Origin: Nannochloris sp. 'desiccata'
Taxonomy: Eukaryota > Chlorophyta > Trebouxiophyceae > Chlorellales > Chlorellaceae
Assembly (NCBI GenBank): GCA_019044685.2
Contig: JAGTXX020000003.1
Coordinates: forward strand, 434,001 to 498,000
DNA: 64,000 nucleotides
Direction: 5' to 3'
The notes beneath the pieces were generated by a model. The model was given only the letters and a program-made list of their open reading frames with translations. It was not told where the DNA came from and ran no database searches. Shown here in pieces: positions 12,001 to 27,000 of this stretch (the first letter of the stretch is position 1; every line of letters begins with the position of its first letter). A program made the translations under genes and the position numbers.

Positions 12001-15000
12001 GCAAAGCCTGCAGCTCGAGATGCGTGCTGTGACTCAACCAGTAATACCACTGCTTTGCCGTCCTCCAAGTAAATTTGAAGACGGTCATCAGGGTAAGAAG
12101 GATCGCAAGGTAAATACACACCACCAGCCTTCAGCACTGAAAGAATGCTGATAACAAGCTCAAAAGATCTGTCAATCATCACGCCTACTACTGCACCAGG
12201 ACCTACACCCAGAGAAGCCAAGCGAGCGGCACCTGCAGCCACCCGCTGAGCTACCTCACCATAGCTCAACCATTCTCCCTCAAAGTACAAGCACTGACGC
12301 TCGGGAGAAGCAGCAGCAATGGCATCAAATGCATCATGAACAAGAGGGGCAGAGAGGTAAGCTGGGCGCTCAACTCCCATAGACATCCTTGCTGCTTCCA
12401 ATGCGTCACGAGGGCCGAGGAGGCTTCCACTAAGTGCTGGATGTCTAGAGTCATCAACAAGCTGCTCCAGTATGTTGACAAAGCTACTTAACAAACGATT
12501 AATGGTTGGCGGATCAAACAGCTCAGACAAGTAGTCGATATTAATCCGGTTTCCTGAGACGGTCAGTGAAAGGTCCATCTTCGCATGTGCTAAGGAGCCT
12601 TCACCAGCATAAGGCAAAACCTTCATACCGGCCAAGCGAGATCCTCCGGTACGGCTTTCACCAGGCAAGTACTGGAACAGCACCTGGAACAAAGGGTTGG
12701 CATTAGGCACACGTGCCACACCTGAAGCAGCAACGACTTCCTCAATGGGAAGAAGAGAGTGGTCAAGGGCAGCAAGCGTAGCAGTACTTGCCTCAATAAC
12801 CATGTCGGCAAAGCTCGCACCTTCAACAACAACACAACGCACTGGCAGCGAATTGATGAAATAACCAACCAGGCCATGAGTCTCCTGGCGGTCGCGACCA
12901 GCGACAGGCACGCCAACTACCAAATCGTCTTGGCCCGTGTACCGCAGCAGCACTGCTTGAAGGCCAGCAAGCAACACAGCCTGCATGTTCACACGCAAGG
13001 AACGAGCAACAGACTCGAGCTCGCCCAACAGGCCTTCGGGTAACGAGGAACGCGCAACACCAGCCAAGAAGGTGGGCTTGGAGGGACGAGGACGGTCCTG
13101 AGGAAGCTGTGCCATAGCGGGGGCGCCAGCCAAGGTCTTTCTCCAGAAAGCACGAAGGGACTCGCCAGAAGCACCAGTCAGCTGCTCACGCTGCCAAGCA
13201 GCATAGTCGCCATACTGAATGGGTAGAGGAGACCACTCAGGAGATTTGCCGTTCAATGCTGCATCGTATGCAGCTGACAACTCGCGCCAAAAGATGCCTT
13301 GAGACCAAGCATCGCCAACAGCATGGTGCATCGTTAAAGCAAGCACAGCACCACTGCCGCCAGAGAAGTCACGCACAAGCAATCTCGCACGCACAAGAGG
13401 CTCAGTCTCAAGGTCAAACGCACGAGCTGCCTCGGCAGCAACCTCGCGAACAACCTCCTCCTCAGAAGATGCCTGCACAACCTGCACAGGCACGTGGAAC
13501 TCAGCAGCAGGCAACACAGCGCCAACAATGCTGCCGTCCCTCTGGCGCTTGAATATGGTGCGCAGCACTTCATGGCGCGCAGCAACAGAGTCAAGAGCAG
13601 CACCGAGAAGCTTGGCATCAGGGGCATGATCAAAGAAATCAAGGGCGCTGGGCATGTTGTAAGCGCTGGCACCGGCAAGGCTACTCAGCAGCCACATCTG
13701 CTCCTGGTTGGCAGAGAGAGGGCGTGAAGCGTCAGGCCACTCGTTGCAGGGGATAGGGACAGCCGAGGCGCCATTCTCAGCGCCGCCACCATCAGCAATC
13801 AACTGTGTCAAGGCAGCAGCAACACGCCGGGCAGTGCGCTCAGAATGCACAAGGGTGGCAGGCACAGTCGCAATGTGCAGGGCTTTCTGCAACAAGGCAG
13901 CAGCGCGGAACACCTGCAGGGAGGTACCACCAGCAGCGAAGAAATCAGAGAGCACGCTGACCTCCTCAGCAGGGCGGCCCAAGACCTCAGCAAACACACG
14001 CTGAACAGCCATTTCAATGTCATCCACAGGAGCAACGTACTCCTCTTCACCAGCGCCAGACCAATCAGGAGCTGGAAGAGCACGAACGTCAATCTTGCCA
14101 CCTGGTAACAAAGGGAAACTCTCCAAAGCAACAACAACACTGGGCACCATAGCTGGAACCAACAAAGTGCGGCAATGAGCAATCACCGCTGCAGGCTCTA
14201 CTGTGGCTGGAGTAACATATCCTACCAAGCGCTTCTGACCAGACGCATCAGGCAAAGCAGTAGCTACAGACTGTGTGACGCCAGGAGTGCTCTCAAGAGC
14301 TCCTTCAACTTCACCAAGCTCGATGCGTACACCAGTGATCTTCACCTGACGGTCAATGCGGCCAAGGAAATCAATGGTGCCGTCGTTGCGCCACCGAACC
14401 AAGTCACCAGTGCGGTACGCCTTCTCGTAGTAAGGAGCAAGCGACGAGTCCACACGACCAGATACAAGGTCAAGGCAAGGATTAGGAACGAACTTCTCAG
14501 CAGTAAGGTCGGGTTGGCCAGCATACCCAAGAGCCAAGCGAGGACCACTCAGCAAAAGCTCACCCGGCACGCCAACAGGCACAGCACGAAGCTCAGAGTC
14601 GACCACATAGCAGTGAAGGTTATACACGGGGCGACCAATAGAAATGAACTCGATAGAAGGAGGGCAGAACAGGGCTGTCGCGGTAATGGTGGCTTCTGTG
14701 GGGCCATAAACATTGTACACACGGCAACCAGGGATCTGCAAAATAGTTTAGAAATAAAGAAGAAACCGGGCATTTAGAGCAAGTTGCAGGGACACTTATA
14801 TATGCTCCATGCAATGAAATTGCGCAAAGAAACATAGCACGATCGAAAATGAAATGTGGTGACTGACCTTGTCCTCAAACAGAGTAATCACTTCTCGTGG
14901 CAACTGCTCACCACCAAACATCACAACCCTCAGAGCAGTGCACTCCTTCGCATACTTGCCCTGGAACTGGACAAGGGCCAGAGAAGGAGTGCTCACAAAG

Positions 15001-18000
15001 TGGGTCACGCGCTGTTGGCTGATAAGACCAGTCACGTAGTCACCATCAGCATGGCCATCAGGCTTGGCAATCACCAGACCCGCACCAACAACCAAGGGCG
15101 TCAGAGCTTGCATCAAATGAGGATCGAAATTAATGGTGATTGTCAACAGAGAAGCATCATTGGGACCCATTGAGTAGAGTTCAGCTGTCTCTAGCACGTG
15201 GTCCAGGATGGCGCGATGAGGAATCATCACACCCTTGGGTCTGCCAGTAGAGCCAGAAGTGAAAATAATATAAGCAGGGTCGTCAGGCCCAGGAGAACGC
15301 AAGGCTGCAGATCCTTTGCCAGATGATACTGTACCATCAGCAGTACTAAGATCAACAACAGACACTCCTGAAGACACCATAGCACGAGCACGCTCAGCAT
15401 ACTCGCTGATTGTCAGCACAACAACTGCACTGGCGTCTCCCAAGTACACCTCCAAGCGATCATCAGGGTAGGAAGGATCGCAAGGAAGGTACACACCACC
15501 AGCCTTAAACACAGCCAAGATGCTGATGAGTAACTCAAAGGACCTGTCAAGCATCACACCGACTACCACACCAGGGCTCACGCCAAGGGAGGCAAGGCGA
15601 TCAGCAAGAGCTGACACACGGTTGGAAACCTCCCCATAAGCCAACCACTTGCCCTCGTAGCAGAGGCAGCGGCTCTGAGGAGACGCAGCAGCAATGGCAT
15701 CAAACGCATCGTGTACAAGAGGGGCAGAGAGATAAGCTGGGCGCTCCTCTCCCATAGAAAATCGTGCTGCTTCCAAAGCATCATGAGAACCTAACATGCT
15801 GCCTGCAAGGGCAGGGGCGCGAACATTGTTGACCAGCTGCTTAAGGACCATAACGAAACTGCTTAAGAGACGCTGCATGGTAATTTCATCAAACATCTCA
15901 GCCATGAAATCAGCTGAGACCTCTGCGCCGCTCAGAGTAAGAGACAAATCCAGCTTGGCGTGTTCAAGCTCACCATGAGTCGCAAAGGGTTTAAAGTCCA
16001 TGCCTGCAAAGCGAGATTCTCCGGTACGGCTTTCACCAGGCAAGTACTGGAACAAGACCTGGAACAGAGGGTTAGCATTAGGCACACGTGCCACACCTGA
16101 AGCAGCAACGACCTCCTCAATGGGAAGAAGAGAGTGGTCAAGGGCAGCAAGCGTAGCAGTACTTGCCTCAAGAACCATGTCGGCAAAGCTCGCACCTTCA
16201 ACATCAACGCAACGCACTGGCAGCGTGTTGATGAAGTAACCAACCAGGCCGTGAGTCTCCTGGCGGTCGCGACCAGCGACAGGCACGCCAACTACCAAAT
16301 CGTCTTGGCCCGTGTACCGCAGCAGCACCGCTTGAAGGCCAGCAAGCAACACAGCCTGCATGTTCACGCGCAAGGAACGAGCAACAGACTCGAGCTCGCC
16401 CAACAAGCCTTCCGGTAAAGAGGAACGCGCAACACCAGCCAAGAAGGTGGGCTTGGAGGGACGAGGACGGTCCTGAGGAAGCTGCACCATAGCGGGGGCC
16501 CCGGCCAAGGTCTTTCTCCAGAAAGCACGAAGCGACTCGCCAGAAGCACCAGTCAGCTGGTCACGCTGCCAAGCAGCATAGTCGCCATACTGAATGGGTA
16601 GAGGAGACCACTCAGGAGATTTGCCGTTTAATGCTGCATCGTAAGCAGCCGACAACTCGCGCCAAAAGATGCCTTGAGACCAAGCATCACCAACAGCGTG
16701 GTGCATCGTTAAAGCAAGCACAGCACCGCTGCCGCCAGAGAAGTCACGCACAAGCAATCTCGCACGCACAAGAGGCTCAGTCTCAAGGTCAAACGCACGA
16801 GCTGCCTCGGCAGCAACCTCGCGAACAACCTCCTCCTCAGAAGATGCCTGCACAACCTGCACAGGCACGTGGAACTCAGCAGCAGGCAACACAGCGCCAA
16901 CAATGCTGCCGTCCCTCTGGCGCTTGAATATGGTGCGCAGCACTTCATGGCGCGCAGCAACAGAGTCAAGAGCAGCACCGAGAAGCTTGGCATCAGGGGC
17001 ATGATCAAAGAAATCAAGGGCGCTGGGCATGTTGTAAGCGCTGGCACCGGCAAGGCTACTCAGCAGCCACATCTGCTCCTGGTTGGCAGAGAGAGGGCGT
17101 GAAGCGTCAGGCCACTCGTTGCAGGGGATAGGGGCAGCCGAGGCGCCATCCTCAGCGCCGCCACCATCAGCAATCAACTGTGTCAAGGCAGCAGCAACAC
17201 GCCGGGCAGTGCGCTCAGAATGCACAAGGGTGGCAGGCACAGTCGCAATGTGCAGGGCTTTCTGCAACAAGGCAGCAGCGCGGAACACCTGCAGGGAGGT
17301 ACCACCAGCAGCGAAGAAATCAGAGAGCACGCTGACCTCCTCAGCAGGGCGGCCCAAGACCTCAGCAAACACGCTCTGAACAGCCATTTCAATGTCATCC
17401 ACAGGAGCAACGTACTCCTCTTCACCAGCGCCAGTCCAATCTGGAGCTGGAAGAGCACGGACGTCAACCTTGCCGTTGGGCAGAAGAGGGAAGGCATTCA
17501 AAGCCACAACAACACTGGGCACCATAGCAGCCACAAGCAAGCCTCGACAGTGGGCTGTTATGGCAACAGTGTCTACAGTGCCTGGTGTGATGTAGCCAAC
17601 AAGACGTTGCTTGCCTGTGGGGTCAGCGACAGCAGCTGCAACAGCCCCTGTCACTCCTTCAGCTCCCTCTAATGCGGCCTCAACTTCACCAAGCTCGATG
17701 CGTACACCAGTGATCTTCACCTGACGGTCAATACGGCCAAGGAAATCAATGGTGCCGTCGTTGCGCCACCGAACCAAGTCACCAGTGCGGTACGCCTTCT
17801 CATAGTAAGGAGCAAGCGACGAGTCCACACGACCAGAAACAAGGTCAAGGCAAGGATTAGGAACGAACTTCTCAGCAGTAAGGTCGGGTTGGCCAGCATA
17901 CCCAAGAGCCAAGCGAGGACCACTCAGCAAAAGCTCACCCGGCACGCCAACAGGCACAGGACGAAGCTCAGAATCGACCACATAGCAGTGAAGGTTAGCA

Positions 18001-21000
18001 TCTGGCTTGCCAATTACTACGGATTCGAATCCACGGTGGAAGGTGTAGTGCACAGCAACTGCCGTCACCTCAGTTGGCCCATAGGTGTTGATGGGGTTGA
18101 GGTTGGGAAAGACGTCGTGCATTTGCCGGACAACATCAGCTGGGACACTCTCGCCTCCAACACCCCAGGCGCGCATTGGAGAGTAGCTAGGACTGCTACG
18201 CTGCTTAAGCTCTGAAACATACTCGCGTGCAAGAGTAGGCACGGTAAACATGAACCCAGTGATGCTCTGCTCAAGAATCAAATCCACCATATAAGGTGGG
18301 TCAAAGTGACCCTCAGGCTTGGCGATCACAAGGCTGGCACCCACAGTCAAAGGGGGAAAGACCTGAAGCACGTGGGCATCAAAGCTGATGGTGTTACTGA
18401 ACATTATATTGTCAGCGTTGGCTGTAGCAGGGGAAGGAAAGGAAGTGAAAACGATTAGAAAATTGGGCTAAAGGCAGAAAAAGAAGCAAGTTAATACAGG
18501 GGGCATATCTAAGGTTGGAACAGACACTTACTGAGCTCATACATATCGACCAACCAAGGCATCAGATCCCTCAAACCACGATGGGCTACTACGACACCCT
18601 TGGGCCTGCCAGTAGAACCAGAAGTGAAAATAATATAAGCAGGGTCGTCTGGACCAAGCTGGCGAAGAGGCACGTTGCCTACAGCAGCAGGAGTAACCGC
18701 AGCATCTGTAGTAATATCCAGAACAGGAATGCCATCGCCAACCATAGACTTGGCACGCTCAGCATGCTTGAGAGACGCGAGCACGAGGAACGCACTGCCA
18801 TCTTCCAAATACACCGACAAGCGATCGTCGGGGTAAGCCGGGTCACAAGGCAAGTAGCAACCACCAGCCTTAAGTACTGAAAGAATGCTAATAACCAAAT
18901 CGAATGATCGGTCCATCATAATACCTACTACGACACCAGGACCTACACCCAGAGAGGCCAAGCGAGCGGCACCTGCAGCCACCCGCTGAGCTACCTCACC
19001 ATAGTTCAACCATTCTCCCTCAAAGCACAGGCAACGCTTACTGGGATATGATGCTGCAATGACATCAAATGAATCATGCACCAGAGGTGCGCAAACGTAC
19101 TCAGGACGTTCAGGACCCATAGACAGCTGCAACACCTCATCAATATCCTCCCTTGCCAATCTCACTTGATCCGTTAAAGGTTGGTCCATATCAGCGGCTG
19201 CAGCCTCAAGGATACTTACAATTCTGTTAAGCATGCGTTGAACGGTAGCAGGAAGGAAAATAGCACCGTCAGCATGTAAGGACAGATGAAGTCCATTGGC
19301 TGAAGGAATCAGACCAAGAGTGATGTCTGTCGGGGAGGTTGGTGGATGCAGAGGGAAAAGTTTAATAGCAAGGGGAGCCTCTGCTTTATTTTTAGCAGCA
19401 GAAGGGTCCATCCAATCTGAAGTAAAATAAAGTGGAATGCAGGTTAGTGCGATACACAAGTAAACAATATAACTGATTTTTTTGATTTTTTCTGCTACCC
19501 CTTTTTTCTTGCACAAGTTTCATATTTTATTGACATTATAATTGGAAAATCGTTTCAAATATGTAACCATACCTTCTTCATCCCAGGTGATTGATGCTTG
19601 CCAAGCGGGGGTGCGCCCAGGAGCTCTGGGGAAGTCTGAGACCCTAATAACATCCTGAAGAGGCAAGATACTGTGCTCAATAGCACCAGTAAGAGTTTTC
19701 ATCTCACGCTGTGCTAAAGTAGCAAAGGTATCGCCCTCCTCAAGACGGTTGCGCAATAGCAGCATGCGCAAGAAGTAGCCAAATAAGTTTTCTGTGCCAG
19801 GTGGCCGAATCGAATAACTTGAGGCAATGACCACATCATCGCTCGCACTAAATTCGCAGAGCATCATGCGATACGCAGCTGCACAGATACTGTATAGAGA
19901 AAGGCGTTTCTTAGAACCTACATCTTTCAATATCTTCACTGCGTCAAGATTAAGCGTGGTACCTAGAGCAACAGGCGGGCTCTCGCTCGCACCGTTCATG
20001 GGGCGTGGGTGATCATAAGGCAACTGCACTACCGGAGTAGCATACTTCAGCTTTCCTTTCCAATAATCCAGTAATTTATTGTGTTCAGGGGTATCTGGAG
20101 CCAACAACATGCGTTCCCAAGCAGCATAGTCACCAAATTTTACTGGAAGTGCTGGCAAATCAGCTACCGTGTTTGTTAGAGCAGCAGTATAGAGACCCAT
20201 AACATCAACCCAAAGTCTTCCAGCTGACCATCCATCCATCAAAATATGATGCATTGGAAGGAATACAATGTGTTCTTTGGGTCCAATAGGCGCAATAGTG
20301 CATCTCAACAAGGGTGGAGAAGATAAATCAAAGGGAACGGCATACTCTTTCTCCAGACGCTTTCTAATCTCGGCTTTTGTAAGCCCAGCCTAAAAATATA
20401 ATAAAACAAAAAAGTTAGCAGTTGTTGTTTGCAGCTATTTGAAACATAGATACAGAATACTGACCTCCATTATCTTGAATGGCACTTTGACCACATCAGT
20501 TAAGAAAATTTGAACACCATTGCTGCTGTGCTGGAAAGAATAGCGGAAAACTTCATGACGTTGAACAAGCTCATTAAGAGCAGCTTCGAAAACAGATAAA
20601 TTCAAGTCACCATGCAATTCTACGCAGGGGCCTTCGTTTAGCTGTATTGCAAAAAACATAGAAATAGGAAGTTTATTAGGGTCCATCGTCCGGAACAACA
20701 GAGATGACCTCCCTGATCCACAGAAAGAATCTAATTGATGTCAAATAGGTGCGCTTTGCTTACCTCTAAAGAAGCGGGATTTAATAGGAATGACATGTAC
20801 AGAGACTCTTGTCCAGACGAAACAGGGCGTTCATTATCTGTCCAATCCTTTGCATACACTATATCTAAATCCAAGGCGCCAGCCAACCGTTGCTTCTTTT
20901 TAATGATATAGGCAACCTGGCGAGCTGTAGGAGTAGCGATAAAATCAGTTGCCGGAACATGCACTCCAATTTGATCTGCTAAAAGTGCCACAGCGCGGAA

Positions 21001-24000
21001 AACCTGTAATGATGTGCCACCAGCAGCATAAAAGTCAGCCTCAACGCTGACCTCCTCAGCAGGGCGGCCCAAGACCTCAGCAAACACACGCTGAACAGCA
21101 ATTTCAATGTCATCCACAGGAGCAACGTACTCCTCTTCACCAGCGCCAGACCAATCAGGAGCTGGAAGAGCACGAACGTCAATCTTGCCACCTGGTAACA
21201 AAGGGAAACTCTCCAAAGCAACAACAACACTGGGCACCATAGCTGGAACCAACAAAGTGCGGCAATGAGCAATCACCGCTGCAGGCTCTACTGTGGCTGG
21301 AGTAACATATCCTACCAAGCGCTTCTGACCAGACGCATCAGGCAAAGCAGTAGCTACAGACTGTGTGACGCCAGGAGTGCTCTCAAGAGCTCCTTCAACT
21401 TCACCAAGCTCGATGCGTACACCAGTGATCTTCACCTGACGGTCAATGCGGCCAAGGAAATCAATGGTGCCGTCGTTGCGCCACCGAACCAAGTCACCAG
21501 TGCGGTACGCCTTCTCATAGTAAGGAGCAAGCGATGAGTCCACACGACCAGAAACAAGGTCAAGGCAAGGATTAGGAACGAACTTCTCAGCAGTAAGGTC
21601 GGGTCGGCCAGCATACCCAAGAGCCAAGCGAGGACCACTCAGCAAAAGCTCACCCGGCACGCCAACAGGCACAGCACGAAGCTCAGAGTCGACCACATAG
21701 CAGTGAAGGTTATACACGGGGCGACCAATAGAAATGAACTCGATAGAAGGAGGGCAGAACAGGGCTGTCGCGGTAATGGTGGCTTCTGTGGGGCCATAAA
21801 CATTGTACACACGGCAACCAGGGATCTGCAAAATAGTTTAGAAATAAAGAAGAAACCGGGCATTTAGAGCAAGTTGCAGGGACACTTATATATGCTCCAT
21901 GCAATGAAATTGCGCAAAGAAACATAGCACGATTGAAAATGGATGTGGTGACTGACCTTGTCCTCAAACAGAGTAATCACTTCTCGTGGCAACTGCTCAC
22001 CACCAAACATCACAACCCTCAGAGCGGTACACTCGCTCGCATACTTGCCCTGGAACTGGACAAGGGCCAGAGAAGGTGTGCTCACAAAGTGGGTCACGCG
22101 CTGTTGGCTGATAAGACCAGTCACGTAGTCACCATCAGCATGGCCATCAGGCTTGGCAATCACCAGACCCGCACCAACAACCAAGGGCGTCAGAGCTTGC
22201 ATCAAATGAGGATCGAAATTAATGGTGATTGTCAACAGTGAAGCATCATCAGGGCCCATCGAGTAGAGTTCAGCTGTCTCTAGCACGTGGTCCAGGATGG
22301 CGCGATGAGGAATCATCACACCCTTGGGTCTGCCAGTAGAGCCAGAAGTGAAAATAATATAAGCAGGGTCGTCAGGCCCAGGAGAACGCAAGGCTGCAGA
22401 TCCTTTGCCAGATGATACTGTACCATCAGCAGTACTGAGATCAACAACAGACACTCCTGAAGACACCATAGCACGAGCACGCTCAGCATACTCGCTGACT
22501 GTCAGCACAACAACTGCACTGGCGTCTTCCAAGTACACCTCCAAGCGATCATCAGGGTAGGAAGGATCGCAAGGAAGGTACACACCACCAGCCTTAAACA
22601 CAGCCAAGATGCTGATGAGTAACTCAAAGGACCTGTCAAGCATCACACCGACTACCACACCAGGACCTACACCCAGAGAAGCCAAGCGAGCTGCACCTGC
22701 AGCCACACGCTGAGCAACCTCGTCGTAATCGAGCCATTCTCCCTCGTAACACAGACAACGACGCTCTGGAGAAGCAGAAGCATTCAATTCAAACTGTTCA
22801 TGAGGTAAAACAGCAGTTATATAGCCAGGTTTCTCAACTGCCATTGATAAAGCAGCTAATTCACTAGCATCCTTTGCTCCAAGGAGAGTGCCGCTAAGTG
22901 CTGGAGCTTGAATAGAGTCTGCCATGTGTTGCAAAGTGCTAATCATACTTCCCAAAATACGTTCAATTGTTACTTCATCAAACAATTCAGCCATGTATTC
23001 AACAATGAGAAGCTTGGGGTGCATAGTCAAAGCAAAGTCCATCTTTGCTTGACCCGAAGAGCCTCCTCCACTGTACGAGTGGCAAGGAATATCACCCAAC
23101 AGGCGATCTTCATCTGTTGGAATAGTAGGGAGGTATTGGAAGAGCACTTGGAACAATGGATTTACGTTAGGCACGCGGGATACACCAGCAGCAGCGACGA
23201 CTTCTTCAAGAGGAAGCAACGAGTGGTCGAGGGCGGCAATCATAGCAGCACTCGCTCCACGTACCATGTCTGCAAAACTAGTACCTTCAACAGCCAAGCA
23301 ACGAACTGGCAGGGTATTGATAAAGTACCCTATGAGATTATGGGTCTCCTGACGGTCGCGGCCAGCAACAGGTACTCCAATTACCAAATCGTCTTGGCCG
23401 GAGTAGCGAAGTAGCACAACTTGAAGCCCAGCAAGCAACAAAGCTTGCATGTTGACCCGAATTGAAGCTGCCATTGATTTTAATCTGTCTAACAAGCCTT
23501 CAGGCACAGGGTAACGTACCATGCCAGCAGCAGACGTTGGGTTTGATGGGCGTGGGCGGTCTTGAGGAAGCTGCACCATAGCGGGGGCCCCGGCCAAAGT
23601 CTTTCTCCAGAAAGCGCGAAGGGACTCGCCAGAAGCACCAGTCAGCTGATCACGCTGCCAAGCAGCATAGTCGCCATACTGAATGGGCAGAGGAGGCCAC
23701 TCAGGAGACTTGCCGTTTAATATGGCTTTGTAAGCCGAGGAGAGCTCCCGCCAGAGAATATCTTGAGACCATCCGTCGCTCACAGAGTGATGCATGTTAA
23801 CAACAACCACAGCTCCAGTAGTATTTCCATCAATAGTTCGCAGTACCATAAGAGAACGAACAAGAGGCTCTGATTCAAGGTCAAATGGAGCTGATACTTC
23901 CGCAGTGACCGCCTTTGCTTCTTCCTCCTTTGAAGAGGCTACCACTACCCGCAAGGGCACTTTGAATTTACAAGCAGGGATTACAACTCCAACAACGCGA

Positions 24001-27000
24001 CCATCACGTTGGCGCTGGAATTGAATGCGTAAGACTTCATGACGAGTAGCAATAGCATCTAGAGCAGCTCCTAGAGCCTTGCCATCAGGAACACGATCGA
24101 GGTCTAAAGCGCTCGGCATGTTATACGCACTAGCACCGGCAAGGGTGCTTAGCAGCCACATCTGTTCTTGGTTGGCAGACAGGGGGCGCTTTTCATCATC
24201 CCATTGTTTGGCTATAATAGATTGATCCTCAGTTTCAATTCCATTTCCTGCCTGAGTTGACAAAGTTGAGGCAATACCGCGAACTGTGCGCTGTGAGTGA
24301 ATCAGTGTTGCGGCAACAGAACCCAAATCAAGATATTTGCGCAACAAGGCAGTCACTCTAAACACTTGAAGAGAGGTACCTCCGGCAGCAAAGAAATCAG
24401 CAAAGACACTGATCTCCTCAGCAGGACGGCCAAGAACTTCAGCAAATGCACGTTGAACAAGGACCTCCGTCTCGTCAGCTGGAGCCACATACTCCTCGAT
24501 TGTAAGATCGTCAGCCCAATCGGGAACAGGCAAGGAACGTACATCAACCTTTCCATTAGGCAGCAGGGGGAAACTATCAAGTGCAAGAATAACACTAGGT
24601 ACCATGGCAGCCAGTAAAGTAGCCTGACAGTGTGCAAGCACATCAGAGGGTTGTATGCCTGCAGGGGTAACATATCCCACCAGCCGCTTGGTTCCCTCAT
24701 TATCAGCTACAGCTGCTGCAACAGCAGATTTTACACCTACTGCTCCACCCAAAGCGTATTCTACCTCACCAAGCTCAATACGAACACCATTGACTTTGGT
24801 CTGTCTATCAATACGACCTGAAAAAAGAGAGGAAAGCATATTTTAAAATATAAGCAAAATAGTGTCAATTCAATAACTTCAAGTTGAAATTCTTTAATGT
24901 TCAACAAAATAAAAATCATCCTTGAATAGTATACACTCACCGAGGAATTCAAGGTTTCCATCTGTTCTCCAGCGAACTAAATCTCCTGTACGATACACGA
25001 TGCGGTAATGCTCCTGTAATTTTGTCGGTAGAGAGGCAGACATCATGTCGTAGCAAGGGTTTGACACAAATTTCTCCTTGGTCAAATCAGGGCGGCCAAT
25101 GTATCCTGCAATAGAGATAATAGAAGTAATCATATTTCGAAGGAGATAACATTAATGTGATAGTCTCTTAATTCAAAATAGCAAATACCGAATTTATAAT
25201 CTTACCCTTTGCCAGACGAGGACCACTTAGAAGTAGCTCACCAGGCACACCGACGGGCACCAATTCCATATTAGCATCAACAATGTAGCAATGCACATTA
25301 TCATCCGGTCTACCAATCAAAGGAGAACTAGAATCTTTAGAGAAACGGAACTGCGTTACCACATTTCCTTCAGTAGGACCATAACTATTCACTGGACCGT
25401 CGATGTTCGGGAACACCTCTTGCATTTTGCGAACGATGTCCAAAGGAACAGCATCGCCACCCATACCCCACATACGCATGTGAGGGTAGGGTTCATGCAG
25501 GTTATTAAGGTATTCTTTGGCAAGGAATGGCACAGTGAAGATCATACCAGTGACTTTGTGGCGCCACCAAAGTGAAGTTACCAACTCGCCATTGACGTGG
25601 CCCTCGGGCTCAACCAAAACTAACTTCGCTCCAAACATGAGTGGCGCAAAGATTTGCAAGGCATGTACATCAAAACAAATAGTATTGGTCAACATAATAA
25701 CGTCGTCAGGTCCAATTTTAAAGTAATCTCTCATACTTAAGAGAAGATCACGTAAGTGGCGGTGGGCGTGTTGCACACCCTTGGGTCTGCCAGTAGAACC
25801 GGAAGTGAAGAGAATTAGAGACGTGCTTTCTGAATCAATCTGAATACCTGGATTAATAACAGGGTAAGAATCAAGATCCAGGGTATCAATTGCTTTAATT
25901 AGAGCGCCATCACCACCAAGCTCAGCTGCGTTTGTGAGGAGGTGAGATTGTGTCAAGACGATGGCAGCCTTGGCGTCCTCTGCGTAAATAGCCAAACGCT
26001 CAGGAGGGTAGCTTGGATCAAGAGGTAGGTAGCCACCTCCAGACTTTAAGATAGCCAAGATAGATATTATCAAATCAAATGATCTCTCTACCATGACACC
26101 AACGATAGTCTCCTGCTTGACACCATTCTCAATGAGCCAGTGAGCGAGCCGATTGGCACGGTGGTTGACCTGCACAAAAATTAGAGCAGTCAAAAAATCG
26201 ATGGTGAGTGAGTGATTAAGAACAATCACAACACTAACAATTTAGATAGATAGTATACCGAAACTAACCTCTAAATAGCTTAATTCATAATCTCCATAAA
26301 CCAGGCATGTCTTACTAGGGCTTGAAGCAACAATGACTTCAAACGCCTGATGCACTAATGGCTCTGCTAAGAACTCAGGACGTGCTGCACCCTTACTAAA
26401 GCGCTGCAATAACCTCAAATCTCCTTTACCAACCATAGATAAGCCAAATACAGACTGAACAGGATTCACTAATGCGTCAGTCAGCAGGCACGCGAGACTC
26501 TCTGCAAATCTTTCTATTGTCGCACCATCAAACAACTCGGCCATGTATTCAATCGCGAATTCTCCTCCATCACTGAAATGGAAGGCAAGATCGAATTTAG
26601 CCTGTGCAAGACTACCAGCACGCATCTCATTCATCTCTAATCCGGCAAATTTAGGCTGGGAAATGTCACTCTTAGGCATGTATTGGCACATGACCTGGAT
26701 CAAAGGGTTGGCACCAGGAATGCGAGCTGCATGGGTCAATTCAACAATTTGCTGAAGAGGGAGGTGGGCATGGGCGAGTGCTGCAATAGTAGCCTGAGAC
26801 GCGTTCCTAGCCAGTTTTAAAAAGTTAGTGTCTTCAGCTGCAGCACAGCGCACAGGCATAGTGTTGATAAAGTAACCAATCAAACCATGTGTCTCAAGGC
26901 GGTCGCGACCTGCCGTAGGTACACCAATAACGAGATCATCTTGACCACTATACCGCATGAGAAGCACTTGTACAGCTGCAAGGAGAACGCTTTGCATATT

